A stretch of 64,000 nucleotides of DNA from Nitrospira sp. KM1 (GTDB taxonomy: Bacteria; Nitrospirota; Nitrospiria; Nitrospirales; Nitrospiraceae), in contig NZ_AP022671.1 in NCBI RefSeq assembly GCF_011405515.1, forward strand, positions 3,224,001 through 3,288,000, given 5' to 3'. Of the stretch, positions 19,488 through 29,005 are shown piece by piece. A program made the position numbers and the translations under genes. Positions within the stretch are counted from its first letter, which is position 1. Each line of letters begins with the position of its first letter. Below the pieces are notes generated by a model that was not told the origin of the DNA, searched no databases, and saw only the letters and a list, made by a program, of their open reading frames with translations.

Positions 19488-20693
19488 ATGGAAATCCAAA
19501 CCGTTCAGATTCCCTTACTCGGTAATAGCGCGGCGGTGGGAATCGCCAGCCTCTTGCATATCGCAATTGCCAGTTTGGCCGTGGCATTCATGCTCCTGGC
19601 GCCGGTTGCGGAAGCCATCGGCCGTTTTTGTCCTCACTTCGAAGAGCTGGCTCGGAGCATGACCCGCTTCACGCTCGTCACCTATACCGCCGGTCTGGTG
19701 CTGGCGGTGCTTATGGTTGAATTGTTCATCGGTTTCTATCCGATCACCAATGCATGGCTCTTTAATCGATTCCGCATGCCAATCGGCATCGCACTGGCGG
19801 CATTTCTGCTGCAACTGCTGTTGCTCTACCCCTATTACCATTTTTGGGATCGCATTCGAACCTGGAGCATCAGAGTACATGTGGGGATGGGAATGGCGGC
19901 ATTCGCACTCATGTTGGTGTGGGTGGGGGTGCTCGATGCGATTGGTTCGTTCATGCTTACTCCGCGAATGGATGAAGGCGGCACCCGTTTGATGAACCCG
20001 TCGTGCGTGACGCTCATCATCCACCGCCTCTTCGGTGATCTTGTGGTGGCCGGGTATGCCATGGCCGGCTACGGAGCGTGGCGCCTTTCGTGCGCAAGCG
20101 ACACGGACCGCTTCTATTATGCATTCATGGCGCGCACAGGCATGTGCGTTGGGCTGTTCGCACTGCTTGTTCAACCGGTCACCGGATTTGCCTACGGATA
20201 TGTCATTGAGCATGCCGCTCCCGATGCCTATCGCGAGATGCTCTCGGGACGGTATCAACCGCTGTTATATGGACAAACAGCCTGCGTGGCGCTCCTGTTC
20301 GCAGGTTCGGCACTCTGGATTCGCCTCACTCACGGCCTGCCGGCGGCGGGAATTCTCCATTGGGCGTTCTTGGCGGTCGCGGTTTTGACGGTCGGCTTCG
20401 CCGATGCGCCGGGATGGCGCAGGGCATGGACCGCGTTGCTCGTCCTCGGAACGCTGTGGCAGCTTCTGAAGGAAGGAACACCCCTTTCGGCAGGGATGGA
20501 TACGATCGGAGAGAAGGAAGCTCGTTGGACTGCAGCGGCCCTCGCTTTGCTTGCGCTGGGTACGTACCTCACGATGGGGATCATGCGAGAAAGTTTGCGG
20601 CACCCCTACACGGTGCATCACGTAATCGTTCTGACCGACGGAACTGAGACCGTGGCCGGTGCGGGTGAACATGCTACAGGAGGCGGACAGTGA
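19488..20693 (+). CDS. cytochrome bd-like membrane subunit I
   Basis: 401 residues, nine or so hydrophobic segments. The first contains ASLLHIAIASLAVAF, with a His placed as the CydA haem ligand; a later segment reads DAIGSFMLTP and then IIHRLFGDLVVAGY, with another conserved His. This matches the divergent CydA-like proteins found in Nitrospirota rather than true quinol oxidase subunits. It overlaps the next gene, a clear paralogue, by four bases. Joined to ACIII genes without an ActF, it may form a membrane partner that receives electrons, but whether it reduces oxygen is unknown. Confidence 0.75.
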   Translation: MEIQTVQIPLLGNSAAVGIASLLHIAIASLAVAFMLLAPVAEAIGRFCPHFEELARSMTRFTLVTYTAGLVLAVLMVELFIGFYPITNAWLFNRFRMPIGIALAAFLLQLLLLYPYYHFWDRIRTWSIRVHVGMGMAAFALMLVWVGVLDAIGSFMLTPRMDEGGTRLMNPSCVTLIIHRLFGDLVVAGYAMAGYGAWRLSCASDTDRFYYAFMARTGMCVGLFALLVQPVTGFAYGYVIEHAAPDAYREMLSGRYQPLLYGQTACVALLFAGSALWIRLTHGLPAAGILHWAFLAVAVLTVGFADAPGWRRAWTALLVLGTLWQLLKEGTPLSAGMDTIGEKEARWTAAALALLALGTYLTMGIMRESLRHPYTVHHVIVLTDGTETVAGAGEHATGGGQ

Positions 20694-22015
20694 TCGAGCA
20701 GGAACCTCTTTTCATTCCGATGCTCGCAGGACGGGTGGCCATTGCGACCGCCGCCCTGACACATAGTTTGTTTGCCACGTTTATTGTCGGCACCTCGCTG
20801 ATCGCCGCAGCGGTCGCGACCGTCTGGTTCCTGTCCCGTGCTCCGGAGCATCAGCGACTCGCGCGCGCTCTCGCTTTCACGCTCGTACTGGCCACGGGTA
20901 CGGTATCATTTTTCGGCGTCATCTTCGTATTCAGTCTGAACATTTTCTGGCCACGGTTCTGGCACAGGATTTTTCACATCATGATGTGGCCGTTTCTGGC
21001 GGAAGTGATGTTGTTTCTGGGCGAGGCCATCCTGGCCTATGCCTGGTATTACCTGTGGGATTGGTCCTCTCGACATGCAGTGTATCGGCGATGGCATCTG
21101 GGTTTCATTTGGGGCGCGGCGCTTTGCGCCGTCTCGGCCATGTTCATGATCGATATTACGGCGTCCTACATGCTCACCCCGTTTCCCGCTGAGTCGGGAT
21201 GGCAGAACGTCCTCAATCCGACCATGATCCATCTCGACCTCCATCGCTGGTTCGGTAATTTGACGTGGGCGGGATTCGCCTTGGCCGGCATCAATGCTGT
21301 CGGACTGGTCAGGGCCAAAGATTCCTCCGAGCGGGCATATTTTCAGTGGGCGGCAGATCGCTTTTTCGTCATTGGATTCGGGGCGCTGCTGGTGATGCCG
21401 ATCATTGGATATCAATATCTCCTGCATCTCCGATACGGCCAGCCTCAGGCCTTTCAAGTGCTCATGCTGGGAGAACGATCCTGGCTCTTCGACCTTGTTG
21501 CACTGCTGTACGGGCTGCTCGTCTTTCTCGGATCTCTTCACGTCGTACACATGGTGCGACAGCAGAGACGGGAATCGCCACTCTCCGCCGCCCTAGTCCT
21601 GGTCTCCACGATTATCATTGGTCTTGCCGCTGTGATATTGGCAATGCCCTATCACATTCAACACATCCCATTTGCTTCCCTGTTGACTGATCGGGAAATC
21701 AATCCGATCGGTAAGATGCAGCCCAATAAATACTTTGCGCTGTCTTTTTTATTTGCGTTCGGTCTGGTCAACAGTATCTGTTCCATCCGAGCTCTGCGGC
21801 AATCCCACGGTCTGCAAGATTACCCTCAACCGCCCTGCATTCGAACGACTTCCATCCTCCTGGCGATCAGCGTCTGTTCCATTGTGATCATGCTGACGAT
21901 GGGATGGACGAGAGAAACAGCCCGTGCGTACAACGGATACCTTATTTACAACCAGTTCAGCCTTGGAGACGAACGAAATACATATGCCGGACCGCCTCGG
22001 GCGTTGAAGAATTGA
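20690..22015 (+). CDS. cytochrome bd-like membrane subunit II
   Basis: 441 residues starting at GTG, with AGGAGG five to ten bases upstream and a four-base overlap with the previous gene. Like its neighbour it has an early membrane His (ALTHSLFATFIV), the phrase ITASYMLTPFP, and HLDLHRWFGNLTWAG. About nine or ten membrane helices. No CydB-type subunit is present, so the two CydA-like paralogues probably pair with each other or with the ACIII-like subunits. Last gene of the operon. Confidence 0.75.
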   Translation: MIEQEPLFIPMLAGRVAIATAALTHSLFATFIVGTSLIAAAVATVWFLSRAPEHQRLARALAFTLVLATGTVSFFGVIFVFSLNIFWPRFWHRIFHIMMWPFLAEVMLFLGEAILAYAWYYLWDWSSRHAVYRRWHLGFIWGAALCAVSAMFMIDITASYMLTPFPAESGWQNVLNPTMIHLDLHRWFGNLTWAGFALAGINAVGLVRAKDSSERAYFQWAADRFFVIGFGALLVMPIIGYQYLLHLRYGQPQAFQVLMLGERSWLFDLVALLYGLLVFLGSLHVVHMVRQQRRESPLSAALVLVSTIIIGLAAVILAMPYHIQHIPFASLLTDREINPIGKMQPNKYFALSFLFAFGLVNSICSIRALRQSHGLQDYPQPPCIRTTSILLAISVCSIVIMLTMGWTRETARAYNGYLIYNQFSLGDERNTYAGPPRALKN

Positions 22016-22205
22016 GGCAACTTTTCGTGACGGGAATCGAGACGATCCACTCGCCGCATGATGGGTGGTCACATACACGGTGAAGAACAGGTCGGCGGCG
22101 TCGATTGCAGCAGCCAATGCGTAAAGCGATATCCCGCAAAGGCGGAGCGGGCCGGCGTGCATATCCTGCAATTTCCCGGCTGATCGTTATATTTCCATTT
22201 CGACT

Positions 22206-23954
22206 TCACACGACTTCTCGAATGGCATTTTTTAGGACAGTTTTAATGATCTCCCACCGATCTTCCTGGCCGCGCGCGAGCGCCTTCCCGAACTGCATGG
22301 CTTGGTGAAGCGAGATATGCCCGGGCAAGGGAGGCTCCAGCGCATCGACGCTCGCTTCGACCAACACGGGTCCTGAATCGCTGAAGGCTTTTCGCAGCAC
22401 GTCGCCCACCGCTTCCGGGTGATCGACAGAATACCCCGCGGCGCCGCAGGCTCTGGCATAGAGGACAAAATCTATCGGCTGCAATTCGACGCCAAATTGG
22501 GGATTGCCTTCCATCGCAAGCTGTTCCCATTTGATCATGCCCAGTAAATTGTTCTTGAATAGAATGATCTTGACCGGCAACCGATATTTAACGAGTGTGG
22601 CGAGCTCGCCCATGAGCATGGTGAACCCCCCATCACCGACAATGCAGACAATCTGACGGTTTGGACAGGCCATGGCTGCCCCGACCGCATAGGGCAGGCC
22701 GCAACCCATCGAGGCTAACGTCCCCGAGGCCGTAAACTGCATCTGCTCTCTGATACGCAGGTGGCGGGCCGCCCACGTGGTAATGGTCCCGGTATCACAG
22801 CAGATAATCGCATCGGGATCAAGAAACTCATTGAGCCGATGTGCAACAACCTGCGGTTTGAGCGGGATGTCCATTCGAGTCCCGCGTTCCTCCATCAACG
22901 TCGTCCACTGCTGCATGCTCTGCTGCGTCTTTGCAAGGAAGGTCCGATCGCGTTTTCTCTCGAGCAGGGGAAGCAAGGCGCGGAGAGTTGGCCGGCAGTG
23001 GCCGACCAACCCGATATCCACTGGATAGCGAAGTCCGATACGGGCGGCATCCACATCAATCTGGATCCCTCTTGCATCCGCCGGCTTCGGATAAAATTCA
23101 AGGTACGGGAAACTGCTCCCGGCAATAATGAGCGTGTCGCAGGTTTGCAGAACCTCTTGCGAAGGGGCCGTTCCGAGCAACCCGATGCCCCCGGTCGTAT
23201 AGGGGCTATCATCTGGCAGCACGGCTTTCCCGAGTAGGGCTTTGATCACTGGCGCGCCGATGGTTTCGGCGAGTTGCAGTATTTCTTCCCGCGCAGTCAA
23301 GCAGCCGCGACCCACCAGCACCGCCACTCTCGCTCCCGCATTAATAAGGTCCGCGGCCCTTCTCAAGTCTTCTGTGGAAGGGAGCGGCATAGCCTCGCTG
23401 TATCCTTGGCCACTGTGTTGGGCCGTATTGCCGCTGGAGCGCACTTCATGCGTCCACTCCTGCACATCCTTTGGAATCGTGATATGGGCAACCGTTCGGC
23501 GTGCGAGAGCAGTCTTGACGGCTTCGTCGACCACGTTGAGCGCATGGGCAGGCCCGTTGATCCGTTCATTGTAGGCCGCCACGTCGACAAAGGCTTTGTT
23601 GAGATCGACATCCTGTTGGTAATGGGTGCCAATGAGGTCATGAAATGTGTGGCCGGTAAGCGCCAATACGGGTTGCCCATCGGATTTCGCGTCATAGAGG
23701 CCATTGATGAGATGCAATCCACCGGGACCGGAGGTGGCAAGACAGACGCCAAGTCGTCCTGTAAATTTGGCATACGCACAGGCGGCAAATGCGGCCGCCT
23801 CCTCATGACGGACTTGAACCACGTGAATTCGATCTTGGCGAGTTCGTAAGGCCTCGAACAACCCATTGATGCCGTCGCCGGGAAGAGCAAAGATGGTCGT
23901 CACGCCCCACTCAATCAGCCGTTCCACCACGCAATCCGCCACCGTGTATGCCAC
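22206..23954 (-). CDS. thiamine-diphosphate enzyme, pyruvate oxidase / pyruvate:quinone oxidoreductase-like
   Basis: 582 residues, the length of E. coli PoxB. The N-terminal domain has GVTTIFALPGDGINGL and the catalytic Glu in VRHEEAAAFAA; the C-terminal cofactor site reads VGDGGFTMLMGELATL and ends in KNN, the GDG-NN motif binding thiamine diphosphate and magnesium. Such enzymes decarboxylate pyruvate to acetate with electrons going to quinone or oxygen. Acetolactate synthase-type activity cannot be excluded. It faces the cytochrome operon tail to tail. A gene for a stress-induced PoxB/YdaP homologue would fit the stress genes that follow. Confidence 0.8.
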   Translation of the reverse strand: MAYTVADCVVERLIEWGVTTIFALPGDGINGLFEALRTRQDRIHVVQVRHEEAAAFAACAYAKFTGRLGVCLATSGPGGLHLINGLYDAKSDGQPVLALTGHTFHDLIGTHYQQDVDLNKAFVDVAAYNERINGPAHALNVVDEAVKTALARRTVAHITIPKDVQEWTHEVRSSGNTAQHSGQGYSEAMPLPSTEDLRRAADLINAGARVAVLVGRGCLTAREEILQLAETIGAPVIKALLGKAVLPDDSPYTTGGIGLLGTAPSQEVLQTCDTLIIAGSSFPYLEFYPKPADARGIQIDVDAARIGLRYPVDIGLVGHCRPTLRALLPLLERKRDRTFLAKTQQSMQQWTTLMEERGTRMDIPLKPQVVAHRLNEFLDPDAIICCDTGTITTWAARHLRIREQMQFTASGTLASMGCGLPYAVGAAMACPNRQIVCIVGDGGFTMLMGELATLVKYRLPVKIILFKNNLLGMIKWEQLAMEGNPQFGVELQPIDFVLYARACGAAGYSVDHPEAVGDVLRKAFSDSGPVLVEASVDALEPPLPGHISLHQAMQFGKALARGQEDRWEIIKTVLKNAIREVV

Positions 23955-23989
23955 AGGTACATCCTTTCAAGTTCACTGCAAGAAACCGA

Positions 23990-24185
23990 TCATTCGCCGA
24001 TAGTCAACTGATTGATGACGCGATGAATAAAATATTGACCCATCGCGTCACCCTGTCTAAGTATTTCACCGACGCAAGTGTTAGGAAACAGGTTATATGG
24101 CCCTGTGACTAAAACAGCGTGAGATCGGGATGCGCTCTGACGCGGTTGAGAGGGCGAATGGAGAAGTGAGAGACTGATCGGACGC
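23990..24185 (-). pseudogene. receiver-gene debris and duplicated upstream segment
   Basis: 24015-24185 closely matches 34745-34912. In the other copy the shared sequence leads into a receiver-like reading frame; here the stretch beginning ATATTTTATTCATCG jumps directly to CGTCATCAATCAGTTGAC, which lies about 110 bases further on in the other copy. This is therefore an internally deleted relic of the same receiver-like gene, with its upstream region kept. Confidence 0.55.
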
Positions 24186-24360
24186 CCCAGCACACGGACA
24201 CCCTGTCCGGCGAGACAACTTCTCCGCCTGTAGCTCAAGCCAAATCCTCTCTCTCCACTAGAAATCATCCTATTTGTGGGACCTGCTCGTTATGGCTTTG
24301 GGTTTGCAACACATCTGCCGTGCCTAGAAGCTGTCACCTCAAACCAATTGGAGGATCATT

Positions 24361-24903
24361 ATGGGATTGGTGACCAGGACTCCCGACGTACTCAAGATGT
24401 TGAAAGACGATCATGACAAGGTCAAAACGATCTTTGAGGACTTTGAGCAGGCCGATGACAGGATGAAAGCGTTCTTAGTCTCGCAAGGGATTAGGGAGCT
24501 CGAAGTCCATGCGGCGATTGAAGAGGAATTGGTCTATCCCGTTTTACGATCGGACTTGGAGGAAAAGCACATTCTGGACGAAGCGTTAGAGGAACATCAT
24601 GTGGCGCATTTGCTCATCGAGGAGTTGCGAGCCATGTCGCCGGCGGATGAGCGGTATTTCGCTAAGTTTAAGGTCTTGGCCGAGAGCATTCGGCATCACA
24701 TCAAGGAAGAAGAAGGTACCATGTTCCCCGAGGTTGAGGAGAAAGAATTGAACTGGGAGGAACTGCTTGTCGCCGTCGAACGGCGAAAAAACGAGTTGCT
24801 CGAAGGAGCCAAGCCGGAACTGCAACCGGGAGTCAGCACCATTACAAAAGGGAAGCACGCCAAGGCCGAGGTGGACATATCGAGCCAGACCATTCACGTG
24901 TAA
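24361..24903 (+). CDS. hemerythrin HHE-domain protein
   Basis: 180 residues with two HHE-type helical repeats: DHDKVKTIFEDFEQ and the E/H-rich LEVHAAIEEELVYP, then LEEHHVAHLLIEEL and IRHHIKEEEGTMFPEVEE. These His and Glu residues bind a di-iron centre that senses or carries oxygen or related small molecules. GGAGG precedes the ATG. The last ~40 residues are a charged tail. A frameshifted partial copy lies at 34989-35190 on the minus strand. Confidence 0.85.
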   Translation: MGLVTRTPDVLKMLKDDHDKVKTIFEDFEQADDRMKAFLVSQGIRELEVHAAIEEELVYPVLRSDLEEKHILDEALEEHHVAHLLIEELRAMSPADERYFAKFKVLAESIRHHIKEEEGTMFPEVEEKELNWEELLVAVERRKNELLEGAKPELQPGVSTITKGKHAKAEVDISSQTIHV

Positions 24904-25013
24904 ATCCTCCTCAAAGCTGGCGCAGGCGGCGATGGACGGTACGTAACCTCTTAACCTGCATGGGAGGCAGTGAGTCATACTGAAACCCCTACCTCCGGCG
25001 AGGAGGCTGACGG

Positions 25014-26039
25014 GTGAGACGCAATTTTCAATCATTCACTCCAGGCGACAGAAAGGTCGTTATGCTTACCAAGGTGTGTCTCTCAATTCTTTGCCTTGCC
25101 GGGTCACTTCACGTCGTGGGATGCGGACATCATTACGATGTGAAAGACAAAGTCATCATCATCACCGGAGCCTCAAGTGGCTTTGGGAAAGGCGTGGCGC
25201 AACAATTGGCCGGAGAAGGCGCTCATGTCGTGCTGGCCGCCAGACGAACTGCTCTCATCGAAGGATTAGCGCAGCAAGTTGGCAACGATGCGCTGGCGGT
25301 CACCACCGATGTGGGAAATGTGGAGGACATGCAGCGGCTCGCGCAAGCGACACTCTCAAAGTTTGGTCGCATCGACGTGTGGATCAATAATGCCGGAGTG
25401 GGAGCATTTGGTCGATTCGAGGATATTCCCGTCCAGGACCATGCCCGGCTCGTCCAGACGAATTTACTCGGGGTGCTGTACGGCAGTCATTTGGCAATGA
25501 AGCAATTCCGACAGCAGGGCTTCGGCAGGTTGATCAATATTGCCTCGATTTCGGGAAAGATCGGTACGCCGTACTATGCGTCCTATAGCGCCACCAAATT
25601 CGGCATCAATGGATTGGGAGAAGCACTCAACCAGGAATTGAGATTGAGCAAGAGCGACACGATCCACGTTTCCACAGTCAATCCTCCTGCTGCCGACACG
25701 CCGTTTTGGGAACACGCAGCCAATTATACGGGCCACACACCACGGGCAACTCCCATGTACGATCCCTCGGATGTCGTCAATGCGATCGTGGATACCGTGC
25801 GCAATCCACAGCAGGAAGTGAATGTAGGTTTCGGAGCCAAATCGTCTGCGTTCTTTCACCGTATGGCTCCAGACACCGCCGCCGGCTTGTTTGGACGATC
25901 GATTCATACGGTTCAAATGGAGAACGCTCCGCTTAGGAGCAAGACGCCCGATAGTTTGTATGAACCTGGTATGAGCGGCACCGAAGTGTCGGGTGGCGTG
26001 AGAGAACGCATTGCGGAGGAAGACCGTGTCCGCCGATGA
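25014..26039 (+). CDS. short-chain dehydrogenase with N-terminal lipoprotein-like signal
   Basis: 341 residues. The Rossmann motif TGASSGFGKG and the active-site YSATK (with upstream Ser) place it in the classical SDR family, with NAD(P)H as cofactor; the substrate is unknown. Unusually, the domain is preceded by LTKVCLSILCLAGSLHVVGCG, which looks like a signal peptide with a lipobox. Two starts are possible: GTG at 25014, with AGGAGG eight bases upstream, or ATG at 25062, which gives a standard-length signal. An exported SDR is odd because the cofactor is cytoplasmic; a membrane anchor facing inward is the alternative. Confidence 0.8.
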   Translation: MRRNFQSFTPGDRKVVMLTKVCLSILCLAGSLHVVGCGHHYDVKDKVIIITGASSGFGKGVAQQLAGEGAHVVLAARRTALIEGLAQQVGNDALAVTTDVGNVEDMQRLAQATLSKFGRIDVWINNAGVGAFGRFEDIPVQDHARLVQTNLLGVLYGSHLAMKQFRQQGFGRLINIASISGKIGTPYYASYSATKFGINGLGEALNQELRLSKSDTIHVSTVNPPAADTPFWEHAANYTGHTPRATPMYDPSDVVNAIVDTVRNPQQEVNVGFGAKSSAFFHRMAPDTAAGLFGRSIHTVQMENAPLRSKTPDSLYEPGMSGTEVSGGVRERIAEEDRVRR

Positions 26040-26141
26040 CCTGGAAAAAGTTAGAGGATCTATGAAGTAACAGAGTGGCAGTCGAAGGTATGGCCGCAGG
26101 ATTGTACTGGGAACGAAACTCGAGCCGATCGCGCTAGCGTG

Positions 26142-26936
26142 CTAGTCCGGTTCTCGCCAGCTTTCCGTCCAGACCGTGAAGCTTGCACAATTTTTTTGCA
26201 GTTCATAATACAACGTCTGAGGCTCATGTAAGGTGATGGTACAGAAGCCCCGTGGTCCTGAGAGCATCAGAGGATCTGGATCGATCGGGGTGCGGTAGAG
26301 TTTCACATCGCAATTGACCGGTCGAATGACATAGCGAAATGTTATTTCAACGGCCGTCATTGAGGTTCGAAGCCGAAGTTTGGAGAACGAAGACGGCAGT
26401 CTCGGCCTAGGCTTCAGTACGACCGCCGGTTCGCCCGCATCCTTCAAACCGGACCACTCGTTCTTGCCTGTTTCTTTCTGAGTCGGCGGAATTTGTGCGA
26501 TGCCTCGCAAGATTGTCATGGTCAAGAGGTCGCCTGTTGTATGCCATTTCCATAAGCAGGCATAGGCCCCGTGCTTCCTCGCGAGATCCCAGATGTCGCG
26601 ATTCGGGACACGCGTCAACACGATAATCGGGAGAGACGGTTCGCTTGAGACGGGTACACACTCAAGCAGGATCTGAAAGCCGGACATATCCGGGAGTTCA
26701 AGTTCGAGCACGACACAGTCGATGCTTTCCGTTTGCAATGTTTGGCGGGCGTGTTCGCCCGCAGCGGCCTGCAGAATGCGGTAATCCGGCAAAGACAATC
26801 CGAGGCGCTCGACAAAGTAGGACCGATCCTCATGGTGCCCATCGATCACAAGGATAGTTATCCCATGGCAATCCCTCCTCACTTCTAAAGGGGCTGGCTC
26901 ATTTGGACTGTTCGAAGAGTCAGTGCCTTTATGCAA
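26142..26936 (-). CDS. Glu-type receiver-like domain fused to an unrecognised C-terminal module
   Basis: 264 residues, TTG start. Residues 25-150 are a receiver fold with altered beta-1 (VIDGHHEDR) and Glu78 at the phospho-acceptor position (VVLELELPDMSG); the Thr and Lys switch residues remain. Residues ~190-262 form a separate module with the landmarks FRYVIRP, VKLYRTPIDPDPL, a Gly-rich turn, TLYYEL and a terminal WREP. This module recurs almost alone in the gene at 37596. I do not recognise it. A receiver that cannot be phosphorylated plus a small beta-rich module suggests a constitutive or ligand-driven regulator. Confidence 0.7.
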   Translation of the reverse strand: MHKGTDSSNSPNEPAPLEVRRDCHGITILVIDGHHEDRSYFVERLGLSLPDYRILQAAAGEHARQTLQTESIDCVVLELELPDMSGFQILLECVPVSSEPSLPIIVLTRVPNRDIWDLARKHGAYACLWKWHTTGDLLTMTILRGIAQIPPTQKETGKNEWSGLKDAGEPAVVLKPRPRLPSSFSKLRLRTSMTAVEITFRYVIRPVNCDVKLYRTPIDPDPLMLSGPRGFCTITLHEPQTLYYELQKNCASFTVWTESWREPD

Positions 26937-27269
26937 AGCAACAGCTCTGATCTGCTTTCGACACTAGCCTTTCTACAGATTCGCATCTTGCACGGACTGT
27001 TCTTGTCCGTAATGTGAGACAGCGCATGGGGTTAGGGTTCAATGCGGGTGCCGCCTGTTTATGAAATGGAAAGACATTCTGTCCTCGAAGAGGACAAGTT
27101 ACCGCGCGGCGCGCATTTCCTCCACGTAGATTTGCCTGTATTGAGCACAATGTGAACATGGCTCTGCCTGTGCACTCGTATCCTTACCAATAAACCCCCT
27201 TATTGAGCAGCCTTGGCTTAGCTGGGATCTAGTAGAGCTAAATTTCGTAAAGAGACATTGGTCTGGTTT

Positions 27270-27390
27270 ATGATGATCAAGATACTCGTCGTGGATAATT
27301 TCCCTCTATGCTCGAAGCGCTTAGTGAAATCATTGGGTAGCTACCCCAACTTCCAAGTGATCGGCCAAGGCAGAAATGGCCACGAAGCGA
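27270..27390 (+). pseudogene. truncated NarL-type receiver fragment
   Basis: The frame begins MIKILVVDNFPLCSKRLVKS and continues to about NGHEA, matching the first ~40 residues of the intact receivers at 44657 and 46951. It then runs into a sequence (from ~27400) that also lies beyond the 3' end of the gene at 48316. The phospho-acceptor part is missing, so it is a deletion relic. Confidence 0.6.
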
Positions 27391-27399
27391 CGGTACTGG

Positions 27400-27760
27400 A
27401 TGGGTTCGTCTGCCATGGCTTAAAGAACGACCATCTACCCCTCCTTTTAATTCTTACAACGTAGGGACATCCAAAGCTGCTCGGTGCGTGAGGTCGATGT
27501 TTCATGATGTCTCTATATATAGAGAACGCCTCATAACTAACTCCCACCGTTGACGACAAATCGTCCTATTTCGACAGATTGTCCTAGGGTCCCATTGTGG
27601 GTGCGTCGGAAATCGAGCACTTCTCGTCCTTTGTGATTCGGTACTCCCTTTGCAGAAGTTGCAGCGCCGTCCACTGAGCGGTCAGCGACGGTATTGACAG
27701 GCCCAGCCGCACGAAAGGATTCTTCCTATGAACAACATTCTCATCATCATTCTGATCTTG
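27400..27760 (+). repeat. duplicated segment, copy 1 (partner at 48915-49245)
   Basis: Both copies contain, in the same order, a GTCTGCCA-GGCTTAAAGAAC stretch, a CATCCAAAGC-GCTCGG stretch, the paired palindromes GACA-N3-CGTC and GACA-N3-TGTC, and a TATTGACAGGCC-CAGCCGCA stretch leading into a DUF3309 gene. Copy 1 has an intact gene, copy 2 a broken one. Confidence 0.75.
27555..27583. promoter_or_regulatory. paired palindrome upstream of DUF3309 gene
   Basis: GACAAATCGTC (27555-27565) and GACAGATTGTC (27573-27583) start 18 bases apart. The same pair and the same spacing occur at 30579, 40830, 46496 and 49057. Likely a binding site for a dimeric regulator; about 145 bases from the DUF3309 start codon. 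Confidence 0.6.
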
Positions 27761-27880
27761 TTGTTGATCGGAGCATTGCCAGCATGGCCGTATAGCTCGG
27801 GGTGGGGCTACTACCCCTCTGGCGGCCTTGGACTGATCCTGCTCATCCTTGTAATTCTTGCGATATCAGGTCGTATCTAA
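27728..27880 (+). CDS. DUF3309 small membrane protein
   Basis: 50 residues: a hydrophobic helix (NNILIIILILLLIGALPAW), the aromatic turn PYSSGWGYYPSG, and a second helix. This is the whole length of the DUF3309 family, a small inner-membrane protein of unknown function often near stress genes. GAAAGGA precedes the ATG. It is followed 17 bases later by an SDR gene, probably one transcript. A broken copy lies at 49208. Confidence 0.8.
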   Translation: MNNILIIILILLLIGALPAWPYSSGWGYYPSGGLGLILLILVILAISGRI

Positions 27881-27897
27881 ACCAAAGAGGAAAAGCC

Positions 27898-28758
27898 ATG
27901 GCGTCTGAACATCAAACCAAGCCCGCGCAGCAACAGAGTGGCCAGCCCGGTGTGGAAGCAAAAATGCGGCCTCGGCCAAAAGTGGTGTCGCGTTCCTATC
28001 TCGGGAGCGGGAAGCTCACTGACAAAGTAGCCCTGATTACCGGCGGGGACAGCGGGATTGGGCGGGCGGTCGCGGTACACTTCGCAAAAGAGGGAGCGGA
28101 CATTGTCATTGTGTACCTCAATGAACATGACGACGCCCGAGAAACGCAACGGCTTGTCGAAAAAGAGGGGCGCAAGTGTCTGACGATTTCCGGCGATGTC
28201 GGTGAAGAGAGCCTGTGCCGACAGGTGGTTGACCGCACCGTGCAGGAGCTGGGGCGACTGGATATTCTCGTCAATAATGCAGCCGAACAGCATTCCCAGG
28301 AATCGATCGAACACATCACGGCTGAGCAACTGGAGCGGACCTTCCGAACAAATATCTTTTCATTCTTCTACATGACGAAAGCCGCGATGTCACATTTGAA
28401 CGAAGGCAGTGCCATCATTAACAGCACTTCAGTGACGGCCTATAAAGGGAGTGATCATCTTTTGGATTATGCATCTACCAAGGGTGCCATCGTGGCTTTT
28501 ACGCGCTCACTGTCGCAAGCCGTAGCGGAAAGAGGCATTCGGGTCAATGCCGTAGCCCCTGGTCCAATTTGGACTCCCCTGATACCCGCGACGTTTCCGG
28601 CGGATAAGGTGAAGACGTTTGGATCCAATGTGCCTCTCGGAAGGCCTGGAGAACCGGAAGAGGTCGCCCCAAGCTATGTTTTTCTCGCCTCAGATGATTC
28701 GTCGTATATGACCGGGCAGGTCCTCCATCCCAATGGGGGAACCATCATCAACTCGTGA
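27898..28758 (+). CDS. short-chain dehydrogenase, YhdF/YghA-like
   Basis: 286 residues from the ATG at 27898, which has AGAGGAAA upstream. After a ~40-residue polar leader come TGGDSGIGRA (cofactor loop), NNAAEQ, a Ser in NSTSVTAY and the catalytic YASTKGA. The leader rich in Gln/Pro/Lys and the VAPGPIWTPLIP segment are typical of the glucose/ribitol-dehydrogenase-like stress SDRs. The substrate is not evident. Cotranscribed with the DUF3309 gene. Confidence 0.85.
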   Translation: MASEHQTKPAQQQSGQPGVEAKMRPRPKVVSRSYLGSGKLTDKVALITGGDSGIGRAVAVHFAKEGADIVIVYLNEHDDARETQRLVEKEGRKCLTISGDVGEESLCRQVVDRTVQELGRLDILVNNAAEQHSQESIEHITAEQLERTFRTNIFSFFYMTKAAMSHLNEGSAIINSTSVTAYKGSDHLLDYASTKGAIVAFTRSLSQAVAERGIRVNAVAPGPIWTPLIPATFPADKVKTFGSNVPLGRPGEPEEVAPSYVFLASDDSSYMTGQVLHPNGGTIINS

Positions 28759-29005
28759 CGCTGTCTCGGCGGAGAGGTAGGGGTATAGTGGGTGCTGTCA
28801 TTCGCTTTCTGTAATCGTTGTGCCCGTGCCATATCACATCTCTTCGGGACCTTCCGTAAAAGGGTATAAACAAGACTTCCTTGCAATCGATGAAGATCAC
28901 AAGAGGGAAGGATCTCAAAACAGACCAGACTCCATCTCCCCGTACAATAAAAGCGCCTTCCTTGGTTGGTGGCATGGCCTTATGGGCTGGGGTAGAGTAG
29001 AAGCC

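Noticed and set aside
26929-27159. 76-codon minus-strand frame upstream of the Glu-type receiver gene
   Set aside because: No ribosome site or domain; overlaps the likely promoter region.
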